Assembly: GCF_036924535.1 (NCBI RefSeq) | Contig: NZ_JAZHRT010000001.1 | Span: forward strand, 124,001-188,000 | Length of the DNA stretch: 64,000 nt | Reading direction: 5' to 3' | Origin: Bradyrhizobium sp. AZCC 2262 | GTDB lineage: Bacteria > Pseudomonadota > Alphaproteobacteria > Rhizobiales > Xanthobacteraceae | Part shown: in pieces, positions 53,247 to 61,522 of the stretch | Layout: each line of letters opens with the position of its first letter | Position numbering within the stretch: the stretch's first letter is position 1 | Made by a program: the position numbers and the translations under genes | Notes under the pieces: generated by a model | What the model saw: the letters and a program-made list of their open reading frames with translations, nothing else | The model's database searches: none | Told to the model about the DNA's origin: nothing

Positions 53247-53285
53247 CCGTTCGAACGCGACCGCGAGAAAATCAAGGAGGAAGAG

Positions 53286-53762
53286 ATGGGCAACCTCACC
53301 CTTGCCGGATTGAACGAACGGGTCGGACAGGAGCTCGGCATGTCCGATTGGGTCACGATCGACCAGCCGCGCATTGACACGTTTGCGTCGTGCACCGGCG
53401 ATCACCAATGGATTCATGTCGACGTCGAGAGGTCGAAGCGTGAAAGTCCGTTCCGCGGTCCGATCGCGCATGGCTATCTGACGCTGGCGATGGTGGCGCC
53501 GCTGGCGATGCAGATCGGCGTCATCCCGACCGATGCCGCCGCCGGACTGAATTACGGAATCGACAAGGTTCGCTTTCTGGCTCCGGTCCCGACCGGAGCG
53601 CGCGTCAGGCTGCGCGTTGTTCTCGCCGGGCTCGAGCCGAGAGAAGGCGGGCAGGTGATCATGAGGACCCAGAACACGCTGGAAGTGGAAGGATCGGAGA
53701 AGCCGGCTTTGGTGGCCGAGACGCTGGCGCTTCTGCTTCCAGCGGCGGGAGCGCGGCAATGA
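53286..53762 (+). CDS. MaoC/NodN-type hot-dog hydratase (PhaJ-like role)
   Basis: A 158-residue single hot-dog protein. The catalytic pair spaced as in R-specific enoyl-CoA hydratases is visible as Asp39 and His44 (TGDHQWIHVD), followed by GPIAHGYLTLAMVAPL. The overall pattern resembles NodN/MaoC more than Aeromonas PhaJ. It would hydrate 2-enoyl-CoA to (R)-3-hydroxyacyl-CoA, the substrate of the synthase encoded next. GGAGGAAGAG precedes ATG 53286, and the stop overlaps phaC by 4 bp. Confidence 0.88.
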   Translation: MGNLTLAGLNERVGQELGMSDWVTIDQPRIDTFASCTGDHQWIHVDVERSKRESPFRGPIAHGYLTLAMVAPLAMQIGVIPTDAAAGLNYGIDKVRFLAPVPTGARVRLRVVLAGLEPREGGQVIMRTQNTLEVEGSEKPALVAETLALLLPAAGARQ

Positions 53763-55456
53763 GCACGGATAATAGCGAGCCTCCAATGGAGGGGATCCCC
53801 GAAGAGGCATCCCGAAATACGCTGGCGCTCAATCCACTTGTCGGCATTCGGGGACAGGATCTCGTCGACAGCGCCGGCGTCCTGTTCAAGGCGATCGTCA
53901 ATGAGCCGAAGGTCGCCGCCGAGCAATGGCTCTCCTTTCTGGGCGAACTCGGCTCGATCGTCGCCGGCAAGTCCGAGCGTGCGCCGGAGTCAGGCGACAG
54001 GCGCTTCTCCGATGCCACCTGGAAGGAGAGTGCGCTGCACGGCGGGATGCTCAAGGCCTATCTTGCCTGGGGCGATGCAGTCAGCGGCTTTGTCGACAAG
54101 ACCAGCCTGAGCGACATCGACAAGACGCGGGCGCATCTGGTCACCGAAATCCTGATCGATGCCGTGGCTCCGACCAATGCGATGCTGACCAACCCGGCGG
54201 CGATGCGCAAATTCGTGGATAGCGGCGGCCGCAGCGTCTGGCTGGGATTGAAGAACTACTTCGATGACCTCACCAAGAACGGCGGCATGCCGTCGATGGT
54301 CGATCAAAGCGCGTTCAAGGTCGGAGAGAATCTTGCGACCACGCCGGGCGCGGTGGTGTTCCGCAACGAATTGCTGGAGTTGATACAGTATTCGCCGACG
54401 ACACCGAATGTGCGAAAGCGGCCGTTGGTCATCACCCCGCCGCAGATCAACAAATATTACGCGTTGGATTTGTCGCCCGACAAGAGCATGGTGCGCTTCC
54501 TGCTCGACAGCGGCATTCAGGTATTCTGTGTGAGCTGGCGCAATCCCACAGCGGCGCATCGGGAATGGGGACTCGATACCTATGTCGCAGCGCTTGATGA
54601 AGCTGTCGACGCCGCCCGGGAGGTGACCGGCAGCGACGATATATCGATGATGGGATCCTGTTCCGGGGGCATCACTTCGACGGCTTATTTCGCGACACTT
54701 GGAAGTGCCGAGCAACAGAAGATCAGAAACATGGTGCTCGCGGTCTGCCTGCTCGATCCGAACACCGCCGACGAGAGCGCGTTCGGCTGCCTGATGACGC
54801 CGGAGACGATGCGCGCGGCCAAGGAAACCTCGCGGCTGCGCGGCATGGTCGACGGCCACGAACTGGCGCGAATGTTCGCGTGGATGAGGCCGAACGACCT
54901 GATCTGGAATTACTGGGTCAACAACTACCTGCTCGGCAACCAGCCACCGGCGTTCGATATCCTGTACTGGAATGCCGACACGACCCGGCTTCCAGCCGGT
55001 CTGCACGGCGATTACCTCGATCTCTATTTCACCAACCCGTTCGTCAACGCCACAAAGCTCACGTTGAACAGTAAGCCGATCGACATGAGCAAAACCACGG
55101 TCGACAGTTACGTGGTCGCCGGCATGACCGACCACATCACGCCTTGGAAGGGCGTGCACAAGACCGCACAGATCATGGGTGAGGGGACGACCTTCGTGCT
55201 TTCGAACAGCGGCCACCTCCAGAGCCTCATCAACCCACCGACCAATCCGAAAGCCTCCTTCATGATCGGGACGGTCCATCCATCCGGCCCGGACGCATTC
55301 GTGACCACGGCCGAGAAGCGCAAGGGAAGCTGGTGGCTCGACTGGCGCGATTGGCTGCATGCACGATCGGGCGAAGAGGTTGCGGTGGCTGCGTCATTGG
55401 GAAGCGACCGCCATCCCGTCCTTGCTGCTGCTCCGGGGACTTACGTCTTTGACTAA
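53759..55456 (+). CDS. phaC: Polyhydroxyalkanoate synthase, class II-like
   Basis: A 565-residue PHA polymerase. The catalytic triad is Cys301 (GSCSGG lipase box), Asp458 (GMTDHITPW) and His486 (NSGHLQS). Length, the Ser before the Gly-Gly (GSCSGG, as GACSGG in Pseudomonas rather than the class I GYCVGG), and long blocks such as AWMRPNDLIWNYWVNNYLLG, LSNSGHLQSLINPPTNPKA, VSWRNPTAAHREWGL and the end PGTYVFD all match Pseudomonas class II synthases, which polymerise medium-chain (R)-3-hydroxyacyl-CoA. It overlaps maoC by 4 bp and the depolymerase by about 8 bp. Confidence 0.94.
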   Translation: MSTDNSEPPMEGIPEEASRNTLALNPLVGIRGQDLVDSAGVLFKAIVNEPKVAAEQWLSFLGELGSIVAGKSERAPESGDRRFSDATWKESALHGGMLKAYLAWGDAVSGFVDKTSLSDIDKTRAHLVTEILIDAVAPTNAMLTNPAAMRKFVDSGGRSVWLGLKNYFDDLTKNGGMPSMVDQSAFKVGENLATTPGAVVFRNELLELIQYSPTTPNVRKRPLVITPPQINKYYALDLSPDKSMVRFLLDSGIQVFCVSWRNPTAAHREWGLDTYVAALDEAVDAAREVTGSDDISMMGSCSGGITSTAYFATLGSAEQQKIRNMVLAVCLLDPNTADESAFGCLMTPETMRAAKETSRLRGMVDGHELARMFAWMRPNDLIWNYWVNNYLLGNQPPAFDILYWNADTTRLPAGLHGDYLDLYFTNPFVNATKLTLNSKPIDMSKTTVDSYVVAGMTDHITPWKGVHKTAQIMGEGTTFVLSNSGHLQSLINPPTNPKASFMIGTVHPSGPDAFVTTAEKRKGSWWLDWRDWLHARSGEEVAVAASLGSDRHPVLAAAPGTYVFD

Positions 55457-56402
55457 CGATCCCGCCGGAAGAAACGGAGTCGCGGCGCCGGAGATCGAAG
55501 CGCGGCAAATCACGGTCGACGGGCAGTTGCTCCAGGTCGCCATCAGGCACAGCAGCGGCAGCGGGCCGCCGCTGTTGCTGTTCAACGGCATCGGCGCCAA
55601 CTGGGAGCTAGCGAAGCCGTTCCTTGAAGCACTCACGAGCACGACGGCAATCGTCTTTGACGTGCCTGGTGTCGGCGGTTCACCCAGGCCGTTCTTGCCG
55701 TATCGCCCGTCGACACTGGCTCGGCTTGCCGCCGGCCTCGTTGCGGAGCTTGGCTACACAGAAATTGACGTCGCCGGCGTGTCTTGGGGCGGTGGAATCG
55801 CGCAGCAGTTCGCGCATCAATATCCAAAGCTGTGCCGGCGGCTGGTGCTTGCCGCGACCGCGCCCGGTTTCACGATGGTGCCGGCAAGCCCCTCGGTATT
55901 GTGGAAAATGGCGACGCCGCGCCGCTACACCGACAAGCTCTACATGAACAAGGTTGCGGCGGACATCTATGGGGGAGCCTTTCGCGACGATCCATCCTTG
56001 ATTGGCCGGCATGCAGCCGCGATGCGTGGTGCGCGCAGCCTGGGCTACCTGTACCAGCTTCTCGCGATGAGCGGCTGGACCAGCCTGCCGTGGCTGTGGT
56101 CGCTGCCGCAGCCGACGCTCGTGCTGATGGGCCGCGACGATCCGCTGGTCCCTCCGGTCAATGGCCACATTCTGGCGGGCCTGATCCCGAACGCCGAGCT
56201 TCGGATGATCGATGACGGGCACCTGTTCTTCGTGACGCGGCCGGCCGAAACCGCTGCTCTGATCGAGACATTTCTGGCCGACGTGAGCAAGCAAATCGAT
56301 CCATCTCCGCTTTCCCGATTGGCTGGCAGGGTCGGAAGTCTGATGTCGGCAATCGGAGGACGCCGCGATGCCCAGGCGCAGCATCCGACAGGGAAATCAT
56401 GA
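55449..56402 (+). CDS. phaZ: Intracellular medium-chain-length PHA depolymerase
   Basis: An alpha/beta hydrolase of 317 residues from TTG 55449; ATG 55359, inside phaC, would give 347. It is colinear with Pseudomonas PhaZ: LLLFNGIGANWELAKPFLEA, VFDVPGVGGSPRPFLPYR, the nucleophile elbow VAGVSWGGGIAQQFAHQYP, LVLAATAPGFTMVP, YGGAFRDDP, the acid in MGRDDPLVPP and histidine in MIDDGHLFFVTR. It releases 3-hydroxy acids from PHA granules. The phaC-phaZ order repeats that of Pseudomonas. Confidence 0.92.
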   Translation: MTNDPAGRNGVAAPEIEARQITVDGQLLQVAIRHSSGSGPPLLLFNGIGANWELAKPFLEALTSTTAIVFDVPGVGGSPRPFLPYRPSTLARLAAGLVAELGYTEIDVAGVSWGGGIAQQFAHQYPKLCRRLVLAATAPGFTMVPASPSVLWKMATPRRYTDKLYMNKVAADIYGGAFRDDPSLIGRHAAAMRGARSLGYLYQLLAMSGWTSLPWLWSLPQPTLVLMGRDDPLVPPVNGHILAGLIPNAELRMIDDGHLFFVTRPAETAALIETFLADVSKQIDPSPLSRLAGRVGSLMSAIGGRRDAQAQHPTGKS

Positions 56403-56439
56403 CGGACACGACCGCACCACCCAGCGCAGCGAGGAACCG

Positions 56440-57651
56440 ATGGTAACCCAGCAGGCAATCGGGAAAACCGACTACGCTCCACCGCCAATCGATGGCGACT
56501 TCTACAGGATCGCCACCGTCATGAACGACAGCGAGCGGGCGCTGCTCAAACGTGTTCGCGCGTTCACGGAAGGCGTGGTCGCGCCGGTGATCGAGGATTA
56601 TTGGAACCGCGATGCATTTCCCTTCGAGATTGTCCCGAAGATGGCCGAAGTTGGTATCGGTGGGGTAGGCTACCAGGGATACGGCGCCGCCGGCGGCAGT
56701 TGGCTGATGAACGGTCTTGTTTCGATGGAGCTGGCGCGCATCGATGCGTCGGTTGCAACATTCTGGGGCGTGCACACCGGCCTTTCAGCCGGATCGATCT
56801 ATCTGTGCGGCGACGAGCAGCAGAAGCAGCGCTGGCTGCCGTCGATGATGCGTTTCGACAAGATCGGTTCGTTCGGTTTGACCGAGCCGCTGGTGGGGTC
56901 GGCGACATCGGGTGGAATGACGACGACCTGTCGTCGCGAGGGCGATAGCTGGATCCTCAACGGCCAGAAGAAATGGATCGGCAATGCCACCTTTGCCGAC
57001 ATCAACGTGATCTGGGCACGCGAGGAAGGCTCGAACCAGGTCAAGGGCTTTGTGGTGGGCAAGGACAATCCCGGTTTCTCGGTCGAGAAGATCAAGACCA
57101 AGATGGCATTGCGGGTCGTGCAGAACGGATTGATCACCCTGAGCGACTGCCGCGTTCCCGAGGCCGACCGCTTGCAGAACGCCAACTCGTTCAAGGACAC
57201 CGCGAAGGTGCTGAGAATGACCCGTACCGGCGTGGCGTGGTTCGCCGTAGGCTGCCAGATGGGCGCCTACGAGCATGCGCTGCGCTATGCGACGGAGCGG
57301 AAGCAGTTCGGCAGGCCGATCGGCGGATTCCAGCTCGTGCAGGATCTGCTGGTGCGCATGCTCGGCAACGTCACCTCGACTCAGGCAATGATGCTGCGTC
57401 TCGCCCAACTTCAAGACGAAGGCGTGATGAAGGACGAGCATGCGTCGCTCGCCAAGGCGTTCTGCACAGTTAAGTGCCGGGAGACCGTCGGCTATGCACG
57501 CGAGTTGCTCGGCGGCAACGGCATCCTGCTCGAGAACCACATCGGACGGTTCGTGGCCGATGCCGAAGCGATCTACTCCTATGAGGGCACAAGAGAGATG
57601 AACACGCTGATCGTCGGCAAGTCGATCACGGGCCTGAGCGCCTTCGTCTGA
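56440..57651 (+). CDS. Acyl-CoA dehydrogenase (glutaryl-CoA dehydrogenase-like)
   Basis: A 403-residue FAD dehydrogenase closely related to the one at 19286: SFGLTEPLVGSATSGGMTTT, WILNGQKKWIGNATF, VVQNGLITLSDCRVPEADRL and the predicted catalytic glutamate in IYSYEGTREMNTLIVGKSIT. The start is ATG 56440 with GAGGAA upstream. As the last gene of the PHA operon it could make the 2-enoyl-CoA that MaoC hydrates. The GCDH-like subgroup also includes enzymes for short or dicarboxylic acyl-CoAs, so chain length is open. Confidence 0.92.
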   Translation: MVTQQAIGKTDYAPPPIDGDFYRIATVMNDSERALLKRVRAFTEGVVAPVIEDYWNRDAFPFEIVPKMAEVGIGGVGYQGYGAAGGSWLMNGLVSMELARIDASVATFWGVHTGLSAGSIYLCGDEQQKQRWLPSMMRFDKIGSFGLTEPLVGSATSGGMTTTCRREGDSWILNGQKKWIGNATFADINVIWAREEGSNQVKGFVVGKDNPGFSVEKIKTKMALRVVQNGLITLSDCRVPEADRLQNANSFKDTAKVLRMTRTGVAWFAVGCQMGAYEHALRYATERKQFGRPIGGFQLVQDLLVRMLGNVTSTQAMMLRLAQLQDEGVMKDEHASLAKAFCTVKCRETVGYARELLGGNGILLENHIGRFVADAEAIYSYEGTREMNTLIVGKSITGLSAFV

Positions 57652-57686
57652 CGGCTGGGATGGCAGGGTGAATCCGCCGACGTCGT

Positions 57687-57760
57687 ATCTGACATGCCGA
57701 TGGGTCCCATCTGAATAAGCCGGGTTATCGGATTGCGGTGCGATCCCTAGTTGTTCCTCA
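57687..57760 (+). promoter_or_regulatory. LysR-type regulated promoter of the old yellow enzyme gene
   Basis: Three blocks are shared with the DoxX promoter at 59708 at the same distances from the start codon: ATC-N9-GAT box followed by GG (57687-57703, 104 bp before ATG), ATCTGAATAA (57709-57718, 82 bp before) and CCTAG-N4-TCCTCA (57746-57760, 45 bp before). The first block fits an LTTR recognition site, and the others overlap the expected RNA polymerase region. Confidence 0.7.
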
Positions 57761-57790
57761 TGCGTCATCAAGCGCTGTCGAGGGAAAACC

Positions 57791-58864
57791 ATGAAGCAAT
57801 CATTTACGCCCGTCCGTGTCGGACGCTATACGCTGCCAAACCGTCTGGTCATGGCCCCGATGACCCGCAGCCGCGCGAAGTTAGATGGCACGCCGGGAGA
57901 ACTGGCTGCCGAATATTATTCCCAACGCGCCGGCGTCGGCCTGATCGTCACCGAAGGCACCCAACCTTCCGATGACGGCCAGGGTTACCTCGCGACGCCA
58001 GGAATCTACAGCCCGGCGCATGTCGCAGGTTGGAACAAGGTGTCCGCCGCCGTGCACGACAAGGGCGGCCGTATCTTCATCCAGCTCATGCACGCCGGGC
58101 GGATGTCGCATCCCGACAATACGCCGCATCATCGCCAGGCCGTGGCGCCCTCCGCGATTGCCCCGAGCGGGCAGATGTTCACCGCGACGGGGATGCAAGA
58201 CATGCCCGCGCCGCGCGCGCTGACGACCGAGGAAGTGCGCCGGACCGTCGGCGACTTCCGCCACGCGGCGCGCAGCGCCATTGAAGCCGGCGCCGACGGC
58301 GTCGAGATTCACGGCGCCAACGGCTATCTGGTCCAGCAGTTCTTCGCCCCGAACGCCAACACGCGCACCGATGAATTTGGCGGCTCGATCGCGAACCGCG
58401 CCCGCTTCGCCATCGAGGTCGCCACCGCGGTGGCCGCGGAAATCGGCGCGGACAGGACCGCCATCCGCCTGTCGCCCGGCACCCCCACGGGGGGCATCGA
58501 TGAGGGCGCGGAAGGCCCGGCGCTCTACCGCTATCTGGTCGCCGAACTTGACAAGCTCGGTCTTGCCTATCTGCACGTCTTGCATGCCGGCGACGAGAAA
58601 CTGGTGGGCGACATCCGCGCGCTGTGGAAGCAACCGCTGATCGTGAACCGGCCCGGCCGTCCGCGCGACCGGGTCGGCGCCGACGTGGCTTCGGGATTGG
58701 CTGACCTGGAAGCCTACGGCCAGCTGATCCTCGCCAATCCGGATTTTGTCACACGGGTGAAGACCGGTGCGCCGCTCAACGAAGCGGATCGCGCCAGCTT
58801 CTTTGGCGGCGCCGCACAGGGCTACACCGATTATCCCGCGCTCGAGGCGGCCACGGCCGCGTAA
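57791..58864 (+). CDS. nemA: Old yellow enzyme family alkene reductase
   Basis: A 357-residue FMN-dependent ene-reductase (NemA/N-ethylmaleimide reductase type) that reduces activated double bonds of electrophiles. Motifs are LVMAPMTRSRA, FIQLMHAGRMSHP, the substrate-binding His-Asn pair in VEIHGANGYLVQQFFAP, NTRTDEFGGSIANRARF and IRLSPGTPTGG. It reads NRPGRPRDR where relatives usually have a glycine-rich phosphate-binding loop, a small deviation to check. It leads a two-gene unit with the NTF2-like gene, driven by the promoter at 57687. Confidence 0.92.
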   Translation: MKQSFTPVRVGRYTLPNRLVMAPMTRSRAKLDGTPGELAAEYYSQRAGVGLIVTEGTQPSDDGQGYLATPGIYSPAHVAGWNKVSAAVHDKGGRIFIQLMHAGRMSHPDNTPHHRQAVAPSAIAPSGQMFTATGMQDMPAPRALTTEEVRRTVGDFRHAARSAIEAGADGVEIHGANGYLVQQFFAPNANTRTDEFGGSIANRARFAIEVATAVAAEIGADRTAIRLSPGTPTGGIDEGAEGPALYRYLVAELDKLGLAYLHVLHAGDEKLVGDIRALWKQPLIVNRPGRPRDRVGADVASGLADLEAYGQLILANPDFVTRVKTGAPLNEADRASFFGGAAQGYTDYPALEAATAA

Positions 58865-58888
58865 GGCGCGCAAACAAGGAGGCCTGTG

Positions 58889-59302
58889 ATGAACCAGCAT
58901 GCCAGTGAAAAGAGCGCCCCGCCGTCTGTAGGCTCAGACGCGAGTGGAATCGAGACGTTGCTCAACCGCAATCTTCCGGAAGTTTTCGGTGAAGGCGACC
59001 CGGCGCGCCGAAGGGCGGCAATTGCCGAACTCTACACCGAAGATTGTGTGCTGTACGTGCCGCCCGGTATTTTCGCCGGTCACGACGCACTGGACAAGTT
59101 CGCCGGCGATCTCCGAGCGACGCATCCCCACTATGTTTATGAACATCATGGCGCGCCCCAGGTCCTGCACAATTCGGGACGGCTGGCGTGGGGCTCGGGA
59201 CCGAAAGGTGAAGCGCCCCAGTACACCGGTGTAGATTTCATTATCGTACGGGACGGCAAGATCGCGGCTCTTTATGTCTACCTCGACTCGCCGCCCACAT
59301 AG
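58889..59302 (+). CDS. NTF2-like (SnoaL-type) protein
   Basis: A 137-residue one-domain protein: EVFGEGDPARRRAAIAELYT, EDCVLYVPPGIFAGHDALDK, HYVYEHHGAPQVLHNSGRLA, VDFIIVRDGKIAALYVYLD. This is the usual pattern of SnoaL-like folds, which have varied binding or isomerase roles. The start is ATG 58889, six bases after AAGGAGG, and a GTG at 58886 is less well spaced. It lies 24 bp after the old yellow enzyme gene. Confidence 0.86.
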   Translation: MNQHASEKSAPPSVGSDASGIETLLNRNLPEVFGEGDPARRRAAIAELYTEDCVLYVPPGIFAGHDALDKFAGDLRATHPHYVYEHHGAPQVLHNSGRLAWGSGPKGEAPQYTGVDFIIVRDGKIAALYVYLDSPPT

Positions 59303-59707
59303 AGCAGCAGGCGCACACACAAATCCGCCGACCTAAAACGACGCCTCGGCGAGTGGCTCGGCCGGTCCCCTCGTGGAGAGAGCCTGACCGGAAAAGCGAC
59401 CAGCATTTTCATGCTTTTCCCGACGTGTTGAAAATGAGTCATTTTCCGTCATGGCCGGGCTTGTCCCGGCCATCCACGTCTTTCTTGGGCCGACAAGGCT
59501 AAGTCGTGGATGCCCGCGACAAGCCCGGCCATGACGAGCCAGTTGGCGATGCCCGGTTTTACGATACTGCTTTTTGAGCCAGACTCGGGGGCCGATCACG
59601 TCCGACCAGGCGCGGGCGCCTCGCGAGATCGTGCCGCCGAGAGATATCCCCATCCCGGCCGCACCGGAAACATCCATCTCGCTCCGGGTTTTGGGCATCA
59701 GCGATAT
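59303..59707. other. Intergenic region, no gene seen
   Basis: This non-coding stretch between the NTF2-like and DoxX genes holds the large palindromic repeat at 59447-59536. Short open frames on both strands follow the repeat arms and have no ribosome site. Confidence 0.6.
59447..59536. repeat. Large dispersed-type palindromic repeat
   Basis: Perfect 16-bp arms (59447-59462 and 59521-59536; CGTCATGGCCGGGCTT and complement) continue inward with a further 20 bp matching at 17 positions (GTCCCGGCCATCCACG against CGTGGATGCCCGCGAC). The whole can form a long stem. The GGCCGGGCTTGTCCCGGCCAT form is, from memory, a common intergenic repeat of Bradyrhizobium and Rhodopseudomonas. Confidence 0.8.
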
Positions 59708-59781
59708 ATCGGATAATCCGATGGATATTATCTGAATAAATCGGCTGTTACTATGGCAGCCGGGCTCCTAGCTTCTCCTCA
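59708..59781 (+). promoter_or_regulatory. LysR-type regulated promoter of the DoxX-pirin operon
   Basis: The first block is a perfect 15-bp palindrome ATCGGAT-A-ATCCGAT (59708-59722), an ATC-N9-GAT LTTR box, 104 bp before the ATG. ATCTGAATAA (59730-59739) and CCTAG-N4-TCCTCA (59767-59781) follow, at the same spacing as upstream of the old yellow enzyme gene. Confidence 0.75.
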
Positions 59782-59811
59782 CTGTCAACCTCACACCCAA
59801 TGGAGACCAAT

Positions 59812-60210
59812 ATGAGTGCAGCTTCTATCTCATCCGTCCGTCCTTCCCGTCGTATCGGCGCCTGGACGTTGCAGGGTATCATCGCAGCGGCGTTTCTTGC
59901 CGCCGGCGCCGCCAAACTGGCCGGCGTTCCCTTCATGGTCGACCTGTTCGAGCAGGTCGGACTCGGCCAAGGGTTTCGCATCGTGACCGGCGTCGTCGAA
60001 GTGGTCGGCGCCGTCGCGCTGCTGGTTCCCGGTCTGGCTTCGCTCGGCGCGCTGTGGCTCGGCGGCACCATGATCGGCGCTGTCGCAACCCATCTGTTCT
60101 TCCTGCACACCAGCCCGGTCCCGGCGGTCGTGCTCGGCGTCCTCAACGCGCTGGTTGTCTACCTGCGCCGCGATGAACTCGTTGCCTTGCTTCGCCGGGT
60201 CAATGGCTGA
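59812..60210 (+). CDS. DoxX-family membrane protein
   Basis: A 132-residue protein with four membrane helices (WTLQGIIAAAFLAAGAAKLA, VTGVVEVVGAVALLVPGL, ALWLGGTMIGAVATHLFF, VVLGVLNALVVYLRR). DoxX-like proteins are linked to redox and quinone/thiol stress in several bacteria, though their chemistry is poorly known. The start is ATG 59812, seven bases after GGAG. It is followed by the pirin gene after 41 bp. Confidence 0.9.
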   Translation: MSAASISSVRPSRRIGAWTLQGIIAAAFLAAGAAKLAGVPFMVDLFEQVGLGQGFRIVTGVVEVVGAVALLVPGLASLGALWLGGTMIGAVATHLFFLHTSPVPAVVLGVLNALVVYLRRDELVALLRRVNG

Positions 60211-60251
60211 GCTTCGAAACCGAGAGATGGTCAAACCTCAGGAGAACGACA

Positions 60252-61124
60252 ATGAAGACCGATGCAGTGTTCACGCGTTCGAACCGCGATGAAGAGATTT
60301 CCCGGCAGATTGTTCTGCGCACGCGTGGACACTCGCATGGGCGCGTCACCCGGCTGGTTAGTCCGGGTGACGTCGGGGAACTGATCAAGCCGTTCGTGTT
60401 TCTCGACTACTTCGACGCCGATCCGGCGACCGCACCCAAATTCGGCTTTCATCCCCATTCGGGTATTGCGACGTTGACCGTCATTTTGGCCGGGCAGGCC
60501 TTCTACAAGGAGACCACCGGTCGCGAAGGCGTCATCGAGACCGGCGGTGTCGAGTGGATGCGCGCCAGCAGCGGCGTCTGGCATACCGGCGGAATGTTCG
60601 GCGCCGAGCGGATCAAGGGCTTTCAGCTCTGGGTCGCGATGCCGCCCGAGCTCGAACTTGCCGAACCCGAAAGCCAATACCTCGGCGCTTCCGACTTCCA
60701 TTTTGCCGGTCCGGCGAGGGTTATCGCCGGCGAATACGAAGGTGTGAAAAGCATCGTCGCCTCGCCTAAAGGCATCACCTACCTCGACGTGCGCCTCAAG
60801 GCCGGCGAACGCTGGATCTTCGAGCCGGCCAAGGGGCACGACGTCGCCTGGATCGCGTCGCATCAGGGCATCGTGACGACGCCGGCGCAGGTATCGGCGG
60901 GCGAACTCGTCGTGTTCGAGGCGGGCGATCAGGCGATCGAGTTTGAAGCGCTGTCCGATGCCGGCTTCATCCTCGGCTCCGCGGTCAAGCACCCCCACGA
61001 CCTCGTGACCGGTCACTACTCCGTGCACACCAACGCGGATGCGTTGCGCATCGGCGAGAGCAACATCGCCGACATCGGCCGGCGGTTGCACAACCAGGGT
61101 GTCCTGGCAGGCGCAAGAGGCTGA
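60252..61124 (+). CDS. Pirin-family cupin protein
   Basis: A 290-residue double-cupin protein. The metal-site histidines of the N-terminal cupin appear in FGFHPHSGIATLTVIL and SSGVWHTGG, and IKGFQLWVAMP matches the family. Bacterial pirins act as quercetin dioxygenases or as redox-linked modulators of metabolic enzymes. AGGAG precedes ATG 60252. In the same unit as DoxX and near an old yellow enzyme, a role against quinones or flavonoids is a reasonable inference. Confidence 0.9.
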   Translation: MKTDAVFTRSNRDEEISRQIVLRTRGHSHGRVTRLVSPGDVGELIKPFVFLDYFDADPATAPKFGFHPHSGIATLTVILAGQAFYKETTGREGVIETGGVEWMRASSGVWHTGGMFGAERIKGFQLWVAMPPELELAEPESQYLGASDFHFAGPARVIAGEYEGVKSIVASPKGITYLDVRLKAGERWIFEPAKGHDVAWIASHQGIVTTPAQVSAGELVVFEAGDQAIEFEALSDAGFILGSAVKHPHDLVTGHYSVHTNADALRIGESNIADIGRRLHNQGVLAGARG

Positions 61125-61167
61125 AGCGATTAGCGCGGTTGAAGACGTAAACGAATGGAGCAAGCCA

Positions 61168-61407
61168 ATGTTTGGATCAGATGGAGTTCAGCTTTTGCAA
61201 CGTATGGCCAGGGGCCGGCCGTGGAGCTCCGATCAGCGCTTGCCGCTCCGATCGGAACATTTCCCGGTCGAGGCCAAAGGCCGCGAGATCGTCACACCGC
61301 AAGGCCTCACGATCGCGGTCGCCAGCGATCCCGCGATGAGCGAGGAGATCGTCCGGCGCCTGAACAACAGCGACCGGAGCGATCAGGAAGATCAATGGGC
61401 GCTCTGA
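61168..61407 (+). CDS. Small uncharacterised protein
   Basis: A 79-residue soluble protein (MFGSDGVQLLQRMARGRPWS, SEHFPVEAKGREIVTPQGLT, IAVASDPAMSEEIVRRLN). GGAG lies eight bases before ATG 61168. It follows pirin by 43 bp and probably belongs to the same operon. The KGREIVTPQGLTIA segment suggests a small beta hairpin followed by a helix. I do not recognise the family. Confidence 0.7.
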   Translation: MFGSDGVQLLQRMARGRPWSSDQRLPLRSEHFPVEAKGREIVTPQGLTIAVASDPAMSEEIVRRLNNSDRSDQEDQWAL

Positions 61408-61495
61408 CCGGTGTCCACGGTCGCAGGAAAGGGCTCACGGTCCGAGCTCGCCGGTTGATATGACCGCCAATCGGGCAGTAGCATCCAGCGTTTAG

Positions 61496-61512
61496 TATCG
61501 GTTTGATCGATA
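61496..61512 (+). promoter_or_regulatory. LTTR box in front of the LysR gene
   Basis: TATCG-N7-CGATA contains ATC-N9-GAT (61497-61511), matching 10 of 15 positions of the palindrome at 59708. It ends 11 bp before the LysR start codon, a place suited to negative autoregulation. Confidence 0.55.
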
Positions 61513-61522
61513 GGTAGGTTCC

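Noticed and set aside
53990..55360. 456-codon open frame on the minus strand
   Set aside because: It is antisense to phaC, whose catalytic triad and class II blocks are intact.
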